From the NCBI GenBank assembly GCA_964035545.1, contig OZ037772.1:2488501-2552500 (forward strand): a stretch of 64,000 nt of DNA. The letters run 5' to 3'. The position numbers were made by a program, and so were the translations under genes. The notes beneath the pieces were generated by a model. The model was not told the origin of the DNA. It ran no database searches and saw nothing but the letters and a program-made list of their open reading frames with translations. This stretch comes from Bugula neritina. Taxonomy: Eukaryota > Bryozoa > Gymnolaemata > Cheilostomatida > Bugulidae. Positions 24,731 to 36,000 of the stretch are shown one piece after another; within the stretch, counting starts at the first letter, position 1; every line of letters starts with the position of its first letter.

Positions 24731-25444
24731 TTTAGAGAAAGACACCTCCGGTGGCTTATGCTTGTTGAAAGCATAAACAATTAAGCATTACTACTCTGAA
24801 ATAAAAAAAAGGAAGAAAAACCTTTCACAATAGAATGAGTAAAATTTGAAAATTATGTATACTAGCTGTTGTATATATGTATTCTATTAGTACTAGTGAG
24901 TTTATCGATTAGAGTGAGTATTATTTTTTTTTTTGTTCTGGTCACATATTTTTTTTTTCTCACTCATTTCTTACATTGTTCCCTTTTTTTTTGTAACCAT
25001 ATTTTCATTATTTTTTTTTTTTTTTTTTTGATGAACTATATCTGTTGATAAAATAAAAAAAACAAGACTTTAGCTATAAGTAAACATTTACTAAAAATAC
25101 ACTAATTATGAATATTATAAACATAAGTCACAGGAGGTGGTGATAACAATTGACTCCGCATTTTATCCAACTTTGAATATTAAAAAATTCCGCTTGATTT
25201 GATTCAATTTTCCCAATACAGAGCTTACTTAATTTTATTTTAATCAAAAGTCAATTTGATTTCTGCAATTTTTAGTAAGTTTGTTTTATAAGAAGCCAAA
25301 ACTGTAGGAGATGTTAACCTGTAATGCTGAAAAAAATGTTAAAGTACTCCCCCCTGTGAACAACAGGAAAACTCCCGTGTTCCGTTGAAAAACTTGATTA
25401 TTAGTATGGCAGTAAATATTAGTATATCTGGTATATCTGCATGA
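24731..25444 (-). other. Non-coding 3' part of the retroelement
   Basis: Between the protease stop and the polypurine tract. Long poly-T runs at 24,926-25,030 (poly-A on the element strand). Too short for, and without motifs of, reverse transcriptase or integrase. Confidence 0.6.
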
Positions 25445-25951
25445 TTATGTAAAGTAATGAATCGGGTGAGAATATGATGGTATGGCTGCATTCACAGTTC
25501 TTATTTCAAAAGTAGTTAGTGCGTTGGTTTCTCCCATGGGTAGAGTTTCGCCAGAGAAACGAAACTCTCCTTTTGCAAAATTGTAGGTGACATCACCCAG
25601 TTTGCTAAGAAAATCAGTTCCAAGCAGTACCTCATGGCCAATATCATCAGCTACATGAAAACACTGCTTAAACACTTTCGATCCAATTGTAATTTCAGCG
25701 GCCGTGCGTCCTATTATATGAAGTTTAGAGCTGTTAACCCCTTTTGCAGTCAAGGTACCTGAATATAACGGTAGACTCAATCTTTTAGCAATGTCAGAGC
25801 GCATCAATGTCACCGTAGCCCCGGCATCAGCTAATGCTTGATACGGTTTTCCTGCTATTTTGACATCAATTAACGCACTCCTATATTGACTACCATTTAT
25901 TCCTGCTACTATTTCAATGCGGCTACTAGTACTGGGTGTGTCGGCTTCTAG
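25445..25951 (-). CDS. Retropepsin-like aspartic protease, readthrough extension (left copy)
   Basis: This frame continues the Gag-Env frame directly after its UGA stop and stays open for 168 codons to a TAA. About 41 codons in is the active-site motif DAGAT (usual form DTGA or DSGA), and later LLGTDFL, the second conserved strand (hydrophobic-hydrophobic-Gly) of retropepsins. The size fits a single-lobe, dimeric retroviral-type protease that would process the element's polyprotein. It has no good start codon of its own before the active site, so expression by stop readthrough is the simplest route. No RT follows. The Ala in place of Thr/Ser after the catalytic Asp is unusual but known in some families. 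Confidence 0.8.
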   Translation of the reverse strand, partial: LEADTPSTSSRIEIVAGINGSQYRSALIDVKIAGKPYQALADAGATVTLMRSDIAKRLSLPLYSGTLTAKGVNSSKLHIIGRTAAEITIGSKVFKQCFHVADDIGHEVLLGTDFLSKLGDVTYNFAKGEFRFSGETLPMGETNALTTFEIRTVNAAIPSYSHPIHYFT

Positions 25952-25957
25952 TCATTG
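25946..25957 (-). promoter_or_regulatory. UGA stop with CUAG readthrough context
   Basis: The Gag-Env frame ends CAA UGA CUAG at 25,948-25,957. UGA followed by CUAG is the established high-efficiency readthrough context in animal and viral genes. The protease lies in the same frame beyond it. The identical site is at 33,000-33,011. Confidence 0.7.
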
Positions 25958-28900
25958 CAGTTTCGGATAGAGGGGGCGGCGATATTGCTGAATTGAAGAT
26001 GCAGGCGAAGGAGCACTAGGGGTTGGTCTAGTGTCCACCTCTACCATATCTACGAATTCTGTGAAGCTAGTCTGATCGGAAGCGTCCAGGAACCCATCCT
26101 GTTCTCCTGCCTCAACATCATTGTCAGATGTGTTCTCTGTGTCCTCAATGTCGATAGCTGCTACAATATTTCTCCTTCGCTGGCAACAACGATTATATAG
26201 GAAAATACCTAGCAATGCAATTGACAATATGGTGACTAAACAGTTGGATATCAAAGTCCACAATTCGAATGCACTCGCCACATGCCCTCCAAACAGGAAA
26301 GCAAACCAAGAGTTCCCTATCAAGTTTTCTTTCGACTCAATGACATTGTTTTTAAAGGAAACATGTCTGTTGGATTGAATTCCCATTGCTTCTAAAACTT
26401 GTTTCTGTCTTGACAAAGTAGCTAGCAATTCATTCAAGTCAGAGTGTGCTGACAGGTCAGGCCAACTTAAGTGATGGGCACGGCTGTAGATTGTTTCATG
26501 GATTTTAAGAGGGTGTGCACCTAGGGAAATTCCAGGTAAACTCAGGTCTTCTCCAAGATTAACCTTTTCTACGGTACCATCTTGGTTATACCAAAACAAT
26601 TCATCGTTCATCCGGAATGCAATTGCTGATTTGGATGTGCACGGTGCTTGTGCACTTTGTGTGTGAATAATGTTATCCATCGGATCCATGAAACCAGTGT
26701 GCGTTTCCCCACTGAGTTCCAATTCTACTGGAATAAACATGGTGCAATTATTCTCTGGCATAGGGAGCATTTTGTAGCTTTTTATTTCTGTACATGGGTA
26801 AATCTTTAGAAAACCAGGACCAGACTCAGCTCGGATATTGCTTACCCCTAGTAAGTATCTGGCTGTACTCGTCGCATGTTGCTCTGCGAGTAGAGCTACG
26901 GTTTTGAGGACTTGAACTATGTTTTTACAGGTATATTGATAAGATGTCCAATACAGTTTCGATTCGATTCCGAGAATCTGTACTTCTAGGGACTGAGCTA
27001 TAGCGTCCATGACAGCATATGCTGGACTCAAACGACTCCTGCGGTCCCATTCTAATCCAGGAGCCTTTTCAACGTGTTGCGTTAGAGTAGTGTTGAACAG
27101 GTCTGAAGTATTAAAAACGACAAGCAAACCTTGGTCCGACATTGTGCCTGACTTGCCGTCACAAGTGGTGATATTCCCAAAGGGGTTCTTGCGGAAAGTT
27201 AAAGCCAAGTCTTCTTGATCACTAACAAAATAGCCATCAAGGAAACTTCCTTCAACTTCATACCACTCCTCGTATGGACAATTAGCTTCTCGTTCTGTTT
27301 CCCATATCAGCATAGATTGATCTCTGAGTTTGCAGTAGCCATCAGAGTATGAGTTGCAATGGGAAACGTCACCTGCGGTGCTTTCAAAAGAACTTTTCCC
27401 AAATGTCTTGTATACCGAAGCTGAAATATAACTGCATTGTTTCACTTCAAAGTCATGCCACTTGCAGCACCAAACATAAGCTAATCCTGCAGCTTTGTTT
27501 TTTGTAGTGTATGCACCATCACTTCCAGATAGGGCACCTTCATTGCATCTCTTCTCTAGTACCATATTTTCGCATTCGCTGCGGCTAACTGGCAGTGACC
27601 GGTGAGATTCCTTCTTAGTTTTCACGTCCGTAAAAAGTGATATCTGTGTGGAGATGGTGTACAGCATTTTCGTGCATTGATAGGCTGCTGTACGCCATTC
27701 CACTACATTTTTTCTGTAAACCGTAGCCTTCACAGGGGTTGGCGCATGAGTACTATTGGGTCTTGGAGTCGGATCACATTGGAAGTCATGATTCAATTGA
27801 TGAATAGATGGTCGCCTCACTTCACTGGAACTACACACCAAAGGATACCTGGCATACTGCGGCTGTGCCTTCTGTGTAGTGTTAAAAACAGTCGTGTTAG
27901 ACAATGCATTCACTACTGCTGTCAACACTAACACAGATAGTATGCTGGTGAGAGTCTGACTGGCCAAAGCTGGCCCCAGGAGAGCTGTGCCTTTTACTGG
28001 TGCAGTGGCTGCGGCTACACTGATCAGCATACACATTGCCACTAGTGCCAACATGTAGGTTTGCATTGTTGACAAACCAGTCCCCCGTCCTCTACTTCTT
28101 TTCCTTTTGGGTCTCCTGTCAGAGATGAATTCATTTGGAGAGGTTTGAATTGAATTCACTGATTCCTCAGCTATCTCATCTTGAGGAGGCTGAGTCAGAA
28201 GGGCCTCGGCAAATTCATCATCCTCTAGGCTCTCAATAGCATTGATGTGTCGCGTCCCACTGTAATCTTTGGTTTTGCTCTGTTGACCAGAGCACTGATT
28301 ACGTTGTGGTTGCTGGTGAGAGGGTGGTTGAGGTGGGCAGGAAGGAAGTTGTGCTGGTGGATGAGGGTACCGGGGAGAAGATTGGTAGTAAGGTTGAGGC
28401 TTCCCCTGGTTGAAGTATCTACCTCGTCCTCTTCCTCGGTTTGTTGTTCCTCTCCATCCACCACCTCTACCTCTGTCATTTCTCATTCCAAACCCTTGAC
28501 TCTGTTGTTGGTGTTGTTGGTATTGGGGCTGCCGTTGCTCTTTAGCTTGGTTGTGCACTAAAGTTTTCAACCATTCTACCTCTTTTTCTAGCTTTTGAAC
28601 TGAGTCAGATGAGTTTACCGTTGCCACTATTCTCTGGGTGTCATCTCCCATCTGATGTTCTACATTTTCTTGCTTAAGTGCAAGTTTCCTAGCACTTTCT
28701 ACAGTTGTGGGGTTTTTAGAGAGGAGGTGCCTCTTCAATCCTGGCCGTAGACCAGTAATAAAAGCAGATACTAGCACGCTATCTTTATGTTCAAGGGAGA
28801 GGTCAGGCCATTGGGTGTTGGCAGCTTCCATAAATTCGCCATAATATTCTAGTACGCTTTTCTTCCCCATCTTTATGTTCCACACTAATTTGCTTGAGTC

Positions 28901-29968
28901 GACAAACTCTTTGCATAACCTCTCTCGAAGACTCTTGTAACTAATCGCTAGCGTGGGCTCCTTTGCAACTACTGCCTTGAAAACCTGATAGGCACCACCT
29001 TCCAGGGCATCTGGAAGGCTTTGTGCCATCTGATAATCACTAAGCTGCAGTTTTTTTATGTTCTTTTCCCATTTTTCAAGAAATAACTCCCAGCTGGAAC
29101 CAGGAGTTCCTTTAAATTTGGTGTTCTGTGGAGGCTCTCTCAGAATAATAGGTGAGTTGTGAAATTTTCCCGCATCAGCTACTCCAATGCTGTGTTCAGA
29201 TGGTGTTTCAGCTAAGCTTTGGATTGGTGAGTTATGAGGTTTTGGTGATCGTTGATTAGCAATGTGGGGATAACTTGATGTGAATTCCAAGGTAGTATTT
29301 GTAGGTGTAGGTGCTGGTTGTTCATGAAGTTGTCTTCTACTTGTTTTCCGTGACGTAACTGGTGGAGGTAGGCGAGTTCGAGGTGGCGGAGTTGGTTCCG
29401 GCATGACATTTGCATCATTGGTAGATCTTTGACCCAAGGTGAGATTCCGAAAATCTTCAAGTTGTTGTTGTAACTTTTGTTGCTGGATTGTGAGCCGATG
29501 CTCTCTTTCCAGAAACTCATTTTGCTGTTGTTCTTGAACAGCACTCTGTTCCTCATAGAACTTTCTCCGTTGGATTTCAAAACTTTCCTCCATCTCGTAC
29601 CGTCTCCTTGCTTGCTCTTGTCTTTCTACCTCGAGGCGCTGAAACTGTTCCGCCAGTTCATGCTCCTTCGTTTGTTGATACTGTCGCCATTGTTCTTGCT
29701 CATATCTCCATACATCCTTTTGCTTTTCCTGCTCCTCTACAAGTTTCTTGTATTCTAACTCGTAGAACCTTGCAATTTCATGCGGGTTCATTGGGAGTCG
29801 TCTTTCGGACAACTCAACCAATGCGTGAGCTCCTTCTCTTATCGAGTCTTGTGAGAGAGTAGGAGTGTCTAAGCCCGTGGCTACATTTGTGGCACTACCT
29901 GGTGTCGCAATAGTACCAACACTAGTGGTGACTGTAGTTGTGGCGGTGGTCACGATTCCGGTACTCAT
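25952..29968 (-). CDS. Gag-Env fusion polyprotein (left copy)
   Basis: 1,338 codons, uninterrupted. Residues about 60-175: Gln/Glu-rich coiled coil. About 185-290: Pro-rich linker. About 290-440: retrotransposon capsid-like region (SWELFLEKWEKN ... RERLCKEF ... GLRPGLKRHL). About 490-540: RGG/RGR-rich nucleic-acid-binding tail in place of a CCHC knuckle. About 618-628: RRPKRKRSRGR, basic, NLS- or furin-like. From Met635: hydrophobic signal segment, then an ectodomain with many Cys and seven or so N-glycosylation sequons, a membrane anchor near 1,229-1,260, and an approximately 77-residue tail with PSAP (1,317-1,320) and LYPKL (1,333-1,337). Role by analogy: particle assembly plus envelope glycoprotein. 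Env normally follows pol on a spliced mRNA; fusion to Gag is atypical. The Env family is not assigned with confidence. Confidence 0.85.
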   Translation of the reverse strand: MSTGIVTTATTTVTTSVGTIATPGSATNVATGLDTPTLSQDSIREGAHALVELSERRLPMNPHEIARFYELEYKKLVEEQEKQKDVWRYEQEQWRQYQQTKEHELAEQFQRLEVERQEQARRRYEMEESFEIQRRKFYEEQSAVQEQQQNEFLEREHRLTIQQQKLQQQLEDFRNLTLGQRSTNDANVMPEPTPPPRTRLPPPVTSRKTSRRQLHEQPAPTPTNTTLEFTSSYPHIANQRSPKPHNSPIQSLAETPSEHSIGVADAGKFHNSPIILREPPQNTKFKGTPGSSWELFLEKWEKNIKKLQLSDYQMAQSLPDALEGGAYQVFKAVVAKEPTLAISYKSLRERLCKEFVDSSKLVWNIKMGKKSVLEYYGEFMEAANTQWPDLSLEHKDSVLVSAFITGLRPGLKRHLLSKNPTTVESARKLALKQENVEHQMGDDTQRIVATVNSSDSVQKLEKEVEWLKTLVHNQAKEQRQPQYQQHQQQSQGFGMRNDRGRGGGWRGTTNRGRGRGRYFNQGKPQPYYQSSPRYPHPPAQLPSCPPQPPSHQQPQRNQCSGQQSKTKDYSGTRHINAIESLEDDEFAEALLTQPPQDEIAEESVNSIQTSPNEFISDRRPKRKRSRGRGTGLSTMQTYMLALVAMCMLISVAAATAPVKGTALLGPALASQTLTSILSVLVLTAVVNALSNTTVFNTTQKAQPQYARYPLVCSSSEVRRPSIHQLNHDFQCDPTPRPNSTHAPTPVKATVYRKNVVEWRTAAYQCTKMLYTISTQISLFTDVKTKKESHRSLPVSRSECENMVLEKRCNEGALSGSDGAYTTKNKAAGLAYVWCCKWHDFEVKQCSYISASVYKTFGKSSFESTAGDVSHCNSYSDGYCKLRDQSMLIWETEREANCPYEEWYEVEGSFLDGYFVSDQEDLALTFRKNPFGNITTCDGKSGTMSDQGLLVVFNTSDLFNTTLTQHVEKAPGLEWDRRSRLSPAYAVMDAIAQSLEVQILGIESKLYWTSYQYTCKNIVQVLKTVALLAEQHATSTARYLLGVSNIRAESGPGFLKIYPCTEIKSYKMLPMPENNCTMFIPVELELSGETHTGFMDPMDNIIHTQSAQAPCTSKSAIAFRMNDELFWYNQDGTVEKVNLGEDLSLPGISLGAHPLKIHETIYSRAHHLSWPDLSAHSDLNELLATLSRQKQVLEAMGIQSNRHVSFKNNVIESKENLIGNSWFAFLFGGHVASAFELWTLISNCLVTILSIALLGIFLYNRCCQRRRNIVAAIDIEDTENTSDNDVEAGEQDGFLDASDQTSFTEFVDMVEVDTRPTPSAPSPASSIQQYRRPLYPKLQ

Positions 29969-31087
29969 ATTGTTGGTGCGTGACTTATAATTCCCAACTA
30001 ATAAGTGAGTTCAGCAGTACTTGTTTGCAATGTTATTAATGTTTATACTTTGTGCTAATGTACAATTATGTGTCTATTTCTTACTCAAGGATATGTGTGC
30101 ATGTACTATCCTGTATATATGACAAGGTGTGGCTTGCAGCTAAGTACTTTAAGTTAGTGGAAATCTCTTATTATGACCTCTGTACACTACAAATTATTCA
30201 GTTATTTCTGCTATTCAAGCCTAGTCTAAAATCTAAATTTAGTCAACCACAGTAATTAATTAGTTTGATATTCGTACTATGTAGTAAGGCGGTTGTTGTA
30301 CTTAGGTACTATAATACGTAATAGGACAATGCTTTGTACTATAATACACTGACTGCACTGCAGGTGTTGCAATACTTAGTACTGCAATGTAATATTCGTA
30401 TAATGTGTAAATATATAATATACAATTCAGTGATGCTCTGATTGGCAATGCACTGCAAAGTAAATTGTAGATAATTATAAGAAATTATGTTTAGGACAAG
30501 ACTATTAATTATAGTACTTGTCAGCGCCTATACCTCAGCAGACAGTCGTAGACTGAATCTGTTTGGAATTTATTAACTGCTAAATAAGGAGTGTGTTAAC
30601 CTTATCTGCAGCTCACCCAATTATACAACTAAATTAGCCTATTAGCAAAGGGAGGTAATTCACTTCTACAATTAATTATCTCTAGGCTAAAAAAATTAAA
30701 ACGGGCTTGTTTTCACCTTTTAAGCAGCAGAGAAAAATTAAACATATAGGAATTCTCACTCTATTACTATTAGTCTATGGATGTATATTGTTTTGGGGTA
30801 ATATGTAAAAGTTGATCCTTTTTGGCTTCAATTAATATTTTCTCAGTGCGGCCTAGCACTTCTACGGTCTACCCACGAGCAAAATATGAGCTCAGCGAAT
30901 ATAAAACCTACAGGAAAACATTAGTGAACAGCCAAATGAGGCCTGATCAACACTATTTAAAGTATTAATATAATTTTATCCCCTGGCGCACGGGGTGGTT
31001 AACCAAGTGTCAAGAGCTATTAATATAAAGCTGGACACAATATTTAACAAGGGCAACCTTGGGCAAAAGCCAGTGCCTCCTCCAAAA
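29969..31087 (-). other. Leader between 5' LTR and Gag (left copy), with candidate primer-binding site
   Basis: 1,119 nt without a supported ORF. On the minus strand, three bases after the 5' LTR, TGGAGGAGGCACTGGC begins with the TGG expected of a tRNA primer-binding site; the tRNA was not identified. The same leader is at 37,023-38,141. Confidence 0.45.
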
Positions 31088-31774
31088 TGTTATATTGAGT
31101 ACTGGGGGTTTTCAACTACTAAGTACCTAATATAACACAGGGTATGCATACAATTAGAATATTCTACATGTGTATAACTATAACGCGTTGATAGTTGGTA
31201 TCACACTTACCGGTATTATTCTTCTCTTTAGTCACATCTGCTTACGACGGACTCTAGTGTACAAGAGATCTGGAATCCTGTACCAAAGCTGCCACGTTTA
31301 GACAGAAGGTTCTCTCATTGCTTACTTCTTGTAGCCAGAGCTCCGTCACTCAACATAAAAGGTAAGGGTACGAAAGTGATAAGTATCTTATAGCTAAAGA
31401 GCAAAGTGCTATAATCCTTAGGCTAGAAGTCCTGTTGCGAAACATCATATATGTGGAAGTATACTTTTAGGGCTAATGTTGTACCATCTCCAATAATTAG
31501 TTGTATGTCCTGTATCATGGTGTATAACCTTGTAAGTGTGTGTCTATTTAATGTTACTGCTATTCTATATAGTAGGCATGCACTATGTATGGAAGAAAAG
31601 ATATATTATAAATGGGGAAAAGATAAAATACATGGAAGTATTCAATACAAAACAATATTAAGCTCTAACTAAGGTTGCAGGGAAGCAGGATGCTATATCT
31701 GTAGTATATTATATTGTAGTGGTATAGCATACGAAATGTCAAGTATGAAATAATACTTGAATACATCTATAGCA
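31088..31774 (-). repeat. LTR 2 (shared middle LTR)
   Basis: Identical to LTR 1. It serves as 5' LTR of the left copy and 3' LTR of the right copy. Confidence 0.93.
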
Positions 31775-32498
31775 TCCTCCCCAATTTAGAGAAAGACACC
31801 TCCGGTGGCTTATGCTTGTTGAAAGCATAAACAATTAAGCATTACTACTCTGAAATAAAAAAAAGGAAGAAAAACCTTTCACAATAGAATGAGTAAAATT
31901 TGAAAATTATGTATACTAGCTGTTGTATATATGTATTCTATTAGTACTAGTGAGTTTATCGATTAGAGTGAGTATTATTTTTTTTTTTGTTCTGGTCACA
32001 TATTTTTTTTTTCTCACTCATTTCTTACATTGTTCCCTTTTTTTTTGTAACCATATTTTCATTATTTTTTTTTTTTTTTTTTTGATGAACTATATCTGTT
32101 GATAAAATAAAAAAAACAAGACTTTAGCTATAAGTAAACATTTACTAAAAATACACTAATTATGAATATTATAAACATAAGTCACAGGAGGTGGTGATAA
32201 CAATTGACTCCGCATTTTATCCAACTTTGAATATTAAAAAATTCCGCTTGATTTGATTCAATTTTCCCAATACAGAGCTTACTTAATTTTATTTTAATCA
32301 AAAGTCAATTTGATTTCTGCAATTTTTAGTAAGTTTGTTTTATAAGAAGCCAAAACTGTAGGAGATGTTAACCTGTAATGCTGAAAAAAATGTTAAAGTA
32401 CTCCCCCCTGTGAACAACAGGAAAACTCCCGTGTTCCGTTGAAAAACTTGATTATTAGTATGGCAGTAAATATTAGTATATCTGGTATATCTGCATGA

Positions 32499-33005
32499 TT
32501 ATGTAAAGTAATGAATCGGGTGAGAATATGATGGTATGGCTGCATTCACAGTTCTTATTTCAAAAGTAGTTAGTGCGTTGGTTTCTCCCATGGGTAGAGT
32601 TTCGCCAGAGAAACGAAACTCTCCTTTTGCAAAATTGTAGGTGACATCACCCAGTTTGCTAAGAAAATCAGTTCCAAGCAGTACCTCATGGCCAATATCA
32701 TCAGCTACATGAAAACACTGCTTAAACACTTTCGATCCAATTGTAATTTCAGCGGCCGTGCGTCCTATTATATGAAGTTTAGAGCTGTTAACCCCTTTTG
32801 CAGTCAAGGTACCTGAATATAACGGTAGACTCAATCTTTTAGCAATGTCAGAGCGCATCAATGTCACCGTAGCCCCGGCATCAGCTAATGCTTGATACGG
32901 TTTTCCTGCTATTTTGACATCAATTAACGCACTCCTATATTGACTACCATTTATTCCTGCTACTATTTCAATGCGGCTACTAGTACTGGGTGTGTCGGCT
33001 TCTAG
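32499..33005 (-). CDS. Retropepsin-like aspartic protease, readthrough extension (right copy)
   Basis: Identical to 25,445-25,951, shifted by 7,054 bp: same frame as the upstream Gag-Env, DAGAT active site, LLGTDFL strand, TAA stop. Shares the in-frame UGA-CUAG junction at 33,000-33,008. Confidence 0.8.
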   Translation of the reverse strand, partial: LEADTPSTSSRIEIVAGINGSQYRSALIDVKIAGKPYQALADAGATVTLMRSDIAKRLSLPLYSGTLTAKGVNSSKLHIIGRTAAEITIGSKVFKQCFHVADDIGHEVLLGTDFLSKLGDVTYNFAKGEFRFSGETLPMGETNALTTFEIRTVNAAIPSYSHPIHYFT

Positions 33006-36000
33006 TCATTGCAGTTTCGGATAGAGGGGGCGGCGATATTGCTGAATTGAAGATGCAGGCGAAGGAGCACTAGGGGTTGGTCTAGTGTCCACCTCTACCA
33101 TATCTACGAATTCTGTGAAGCTAGTCTGATCGGAAGCGTCCAGGAACCCATCCTGTTCTCCTGCCTCAACATCATTGTCAGATGTGTTCTCTGTGTCCTC
33201 AATGTCGATAGCTGCTACAATATTTCTCCTTCGCTGGCAACAACGATTATATAGGAAAATACCTAGCAATGCAATTGACAATATGGTGACTAAACAGTTG
33301 GATATCAAAGTCCACAATTCGAATGCACTCGCCACATGCCCTCCAAACAGGAAAGCAAACCAAGAGTTCCCTATCAAGTTTTCTTTCGACTCAATGACAT
33401 TGTTTTTAAAGGAAACATGTCTGTTGGATTGAATTCCCATTGCTTCTAAAACTTGTTTCTGTCTTGACAAAGTAGCTAGCAATTCATTCAAGTCAGAGTG
33501 TGCTGACAGGTCAGGCCAACTTAAGTGATGGGCACGGCTGTAGATTGTTTCATGGATTTTAAGAGGGTGTGCACCTAGGGAAATTCCAGGTAAACTCAGG
33601 TCTTCTCCAAGATTAACCTTTTCTACGGTACCATCTTGGTTATACCAAAACAATTCATCGTTCATCCGGAATGCAATTGCTGATTTGGATGTGCACGGTG
33701 CTTGTGCACTTTGTGTGTGAATAATGTTATCCATCGGATCCATGAAACCAGTGTGCGTTTCCCCACTGAGTTCCAATTCTACTGGAATAAACATGGTGCA
33801 ATTATTCTCTGGCATAGGGAGCATTTTGTAGCTTTTTATTTCTGTACATGGGTAAATCTTTAGAAAACCAGGACCAGACTCAGCTCGGATATTGCTTACC
33901 CCTAGTAAGTATCTGGCTGTACTCGTCGCATGTTGCTCTGCGAGTAGAGCTACGGTTTTGAGGACTTGAACTATGTTTTTACAGGTATATTGATAAGATG
34001 TCCAATACAGTTTCGATTCGATTCCGAGAATCTGTACTTCTAGGGACTGAGCTATAGCGTCCATGACAGCATATGCTGGACTCAAACGACTCCTGCGGTC
34101 CCATTCTAATCCAGGAGCCTTTTCAACGTGTTGCGTTAGAGTAGTGTTGAACAGGTCTGAAGTATTAAAAACGACAAGCAAACCTTGGTCCGACATTGTG
34201 CCTGACTTGCCGTCACAAGTGGTGATATTCCCAAAGGGGTTCTTGCGGAAAGTTAAAGCCAAGTCTTCTTGATCACTAACAAAATAGCCATCAAGGAAAC
34301 TTCCTTCAACTTCATACCACTCCTCGTATGGACAATTAGCTTCTCGTTCTGTTTCCCATATCAGCATAGATTGATCTCTGAGTTTGCAGTAGCCATCAGA
34401 GTATGAGTTGCAATGGGAAACGTCACCTGCGGTGCTTTCAAAAGAACTTTTCCCAAATGTCTTGTATACCGAAGCTGAAATATAACTGCATTGTTTCACT
34501 TCAAAGTCATGCCACTTGCAGCACCAAACATAAGCTAATCCTGCAGCTTTGTTTTTTGTAGTGTATGCACCATCACTTCCAGATAGGGCACCTTCATTGC
34601 ATCTCTTCTCTAGTACCATATTTTCGCATTCGCTGCGGCTAACTGGCAGTGACCGGTGAGATTCCTTCTTAGTTTTCACGTCCGTAAAAAGTGATATCTG
34701 TGTGGAGATGGTGTACAGCATTTTCGTGCATTGATAGGCTGCTGTACGCCATTCCACTACATTTTTTCTGTAAACCGTAGCCTTCACAGGGGTTGGCGCA
34801 TGAGTACTATTGGGTCTTGGAGTCGGATCACATTGGAAGTCATGATTCAATTGATGAATAGATGGTCGCCTCACTTCACTGGAACTACACACCAAAGGAT
34901 ACCTGGCATACTGCGGCTGTGCCTTCTGTGTAGTGTTAAAAACAGTCGTGTTAGACAATGCATTCACTACTGCTGTCAACACTAACACAGATAGTATGCT
35001 GGTGAGAGTCTGACTGGCCAAAGCTGGCCCCAGGAGAGCTGTGCCTTTTACTGGTGCAGTGGCTGCGGCTACACTGATCAGCATACACATTGCCACTAGT
35101 GCCAACATGTAGGTTTGCATTGTTGACAAACCAGTCCCCCGTCCTCTACTTCTTTTCCTTTTGGGTCTCCTGTCAGAGATGAATTCATTTGGAGAGGTTT
35201 GAATTGAATTCACTGATTCCTCAGCTATCTCATCTTGAGGAGGCTGAGTCAGAAGGGCCTCGGCAAATTCATCATCCTCTAGGCTCTCAATAGCATTGAT
35301 GTGTCGCGTCCCACTGTAATCTTTGGTTTTGCTCTGTTGACCAGAGCACTGATTACGTTGTGGTTGCTGGTGAGAGGGTGGTTGAGGTGGGCAGGAAGGA
35401 AGTTGTGCTGGTGGATGAGGGTACCGGGGAGAAGATTGGTAGTAAGGTTGAGGCTTCCCCTGGTTGAAGTATCTACCTCGTCCTCTTCCTCGGTTTGTTG
35501 TTCCTCTCCATCCACCACCTCTACCTCTGTCATTTCTCATTCCAAACCCTTGACTCTGTTGTTGGTGTTGTTGGTATTGGGGCTGCCGTTGCTCTTTAGC
35601 TTGGTTGTGCACTAAAGTTTTCAACCATTCTACCTCTTTTTCTAGCTTTTGAACTGAGTCAGATGAGTTTACCGTTGCCACTATTCTCTGGGTGTCATCT
35701 CCCATCTGATGTTCTACATTTTCTTGCTTAAGTGCAAGTTTCCTAGCACTTTCTACAGTTGTGGGGTTTTTAGAGAGGAGGTGCCTCTTCAATCCTGGCC
35801 GTAGACCAGTAATAAAAGCAGATACTAGCACGCTATCTTTATGTTCAAGGGAGAGGTCAGGCCATTGGGTGTTGGCAGCTTCCATAAATTCGCCATAATA
35901 TTCTAGTACGCTTTTCTTCCCCATCTTTATGTTCCACACTAATTTGCTTGAGTCGACAAACTCTTTGCATAACCTCTCTCGAAGACTCTTGTAACTAATC

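Noticed and set aside
28247-28561. Plus-strand hydrophobic frames opposite Gag
   Set aside because: Shadow frames of the Gln- and RGG-rich Gag coding strand.
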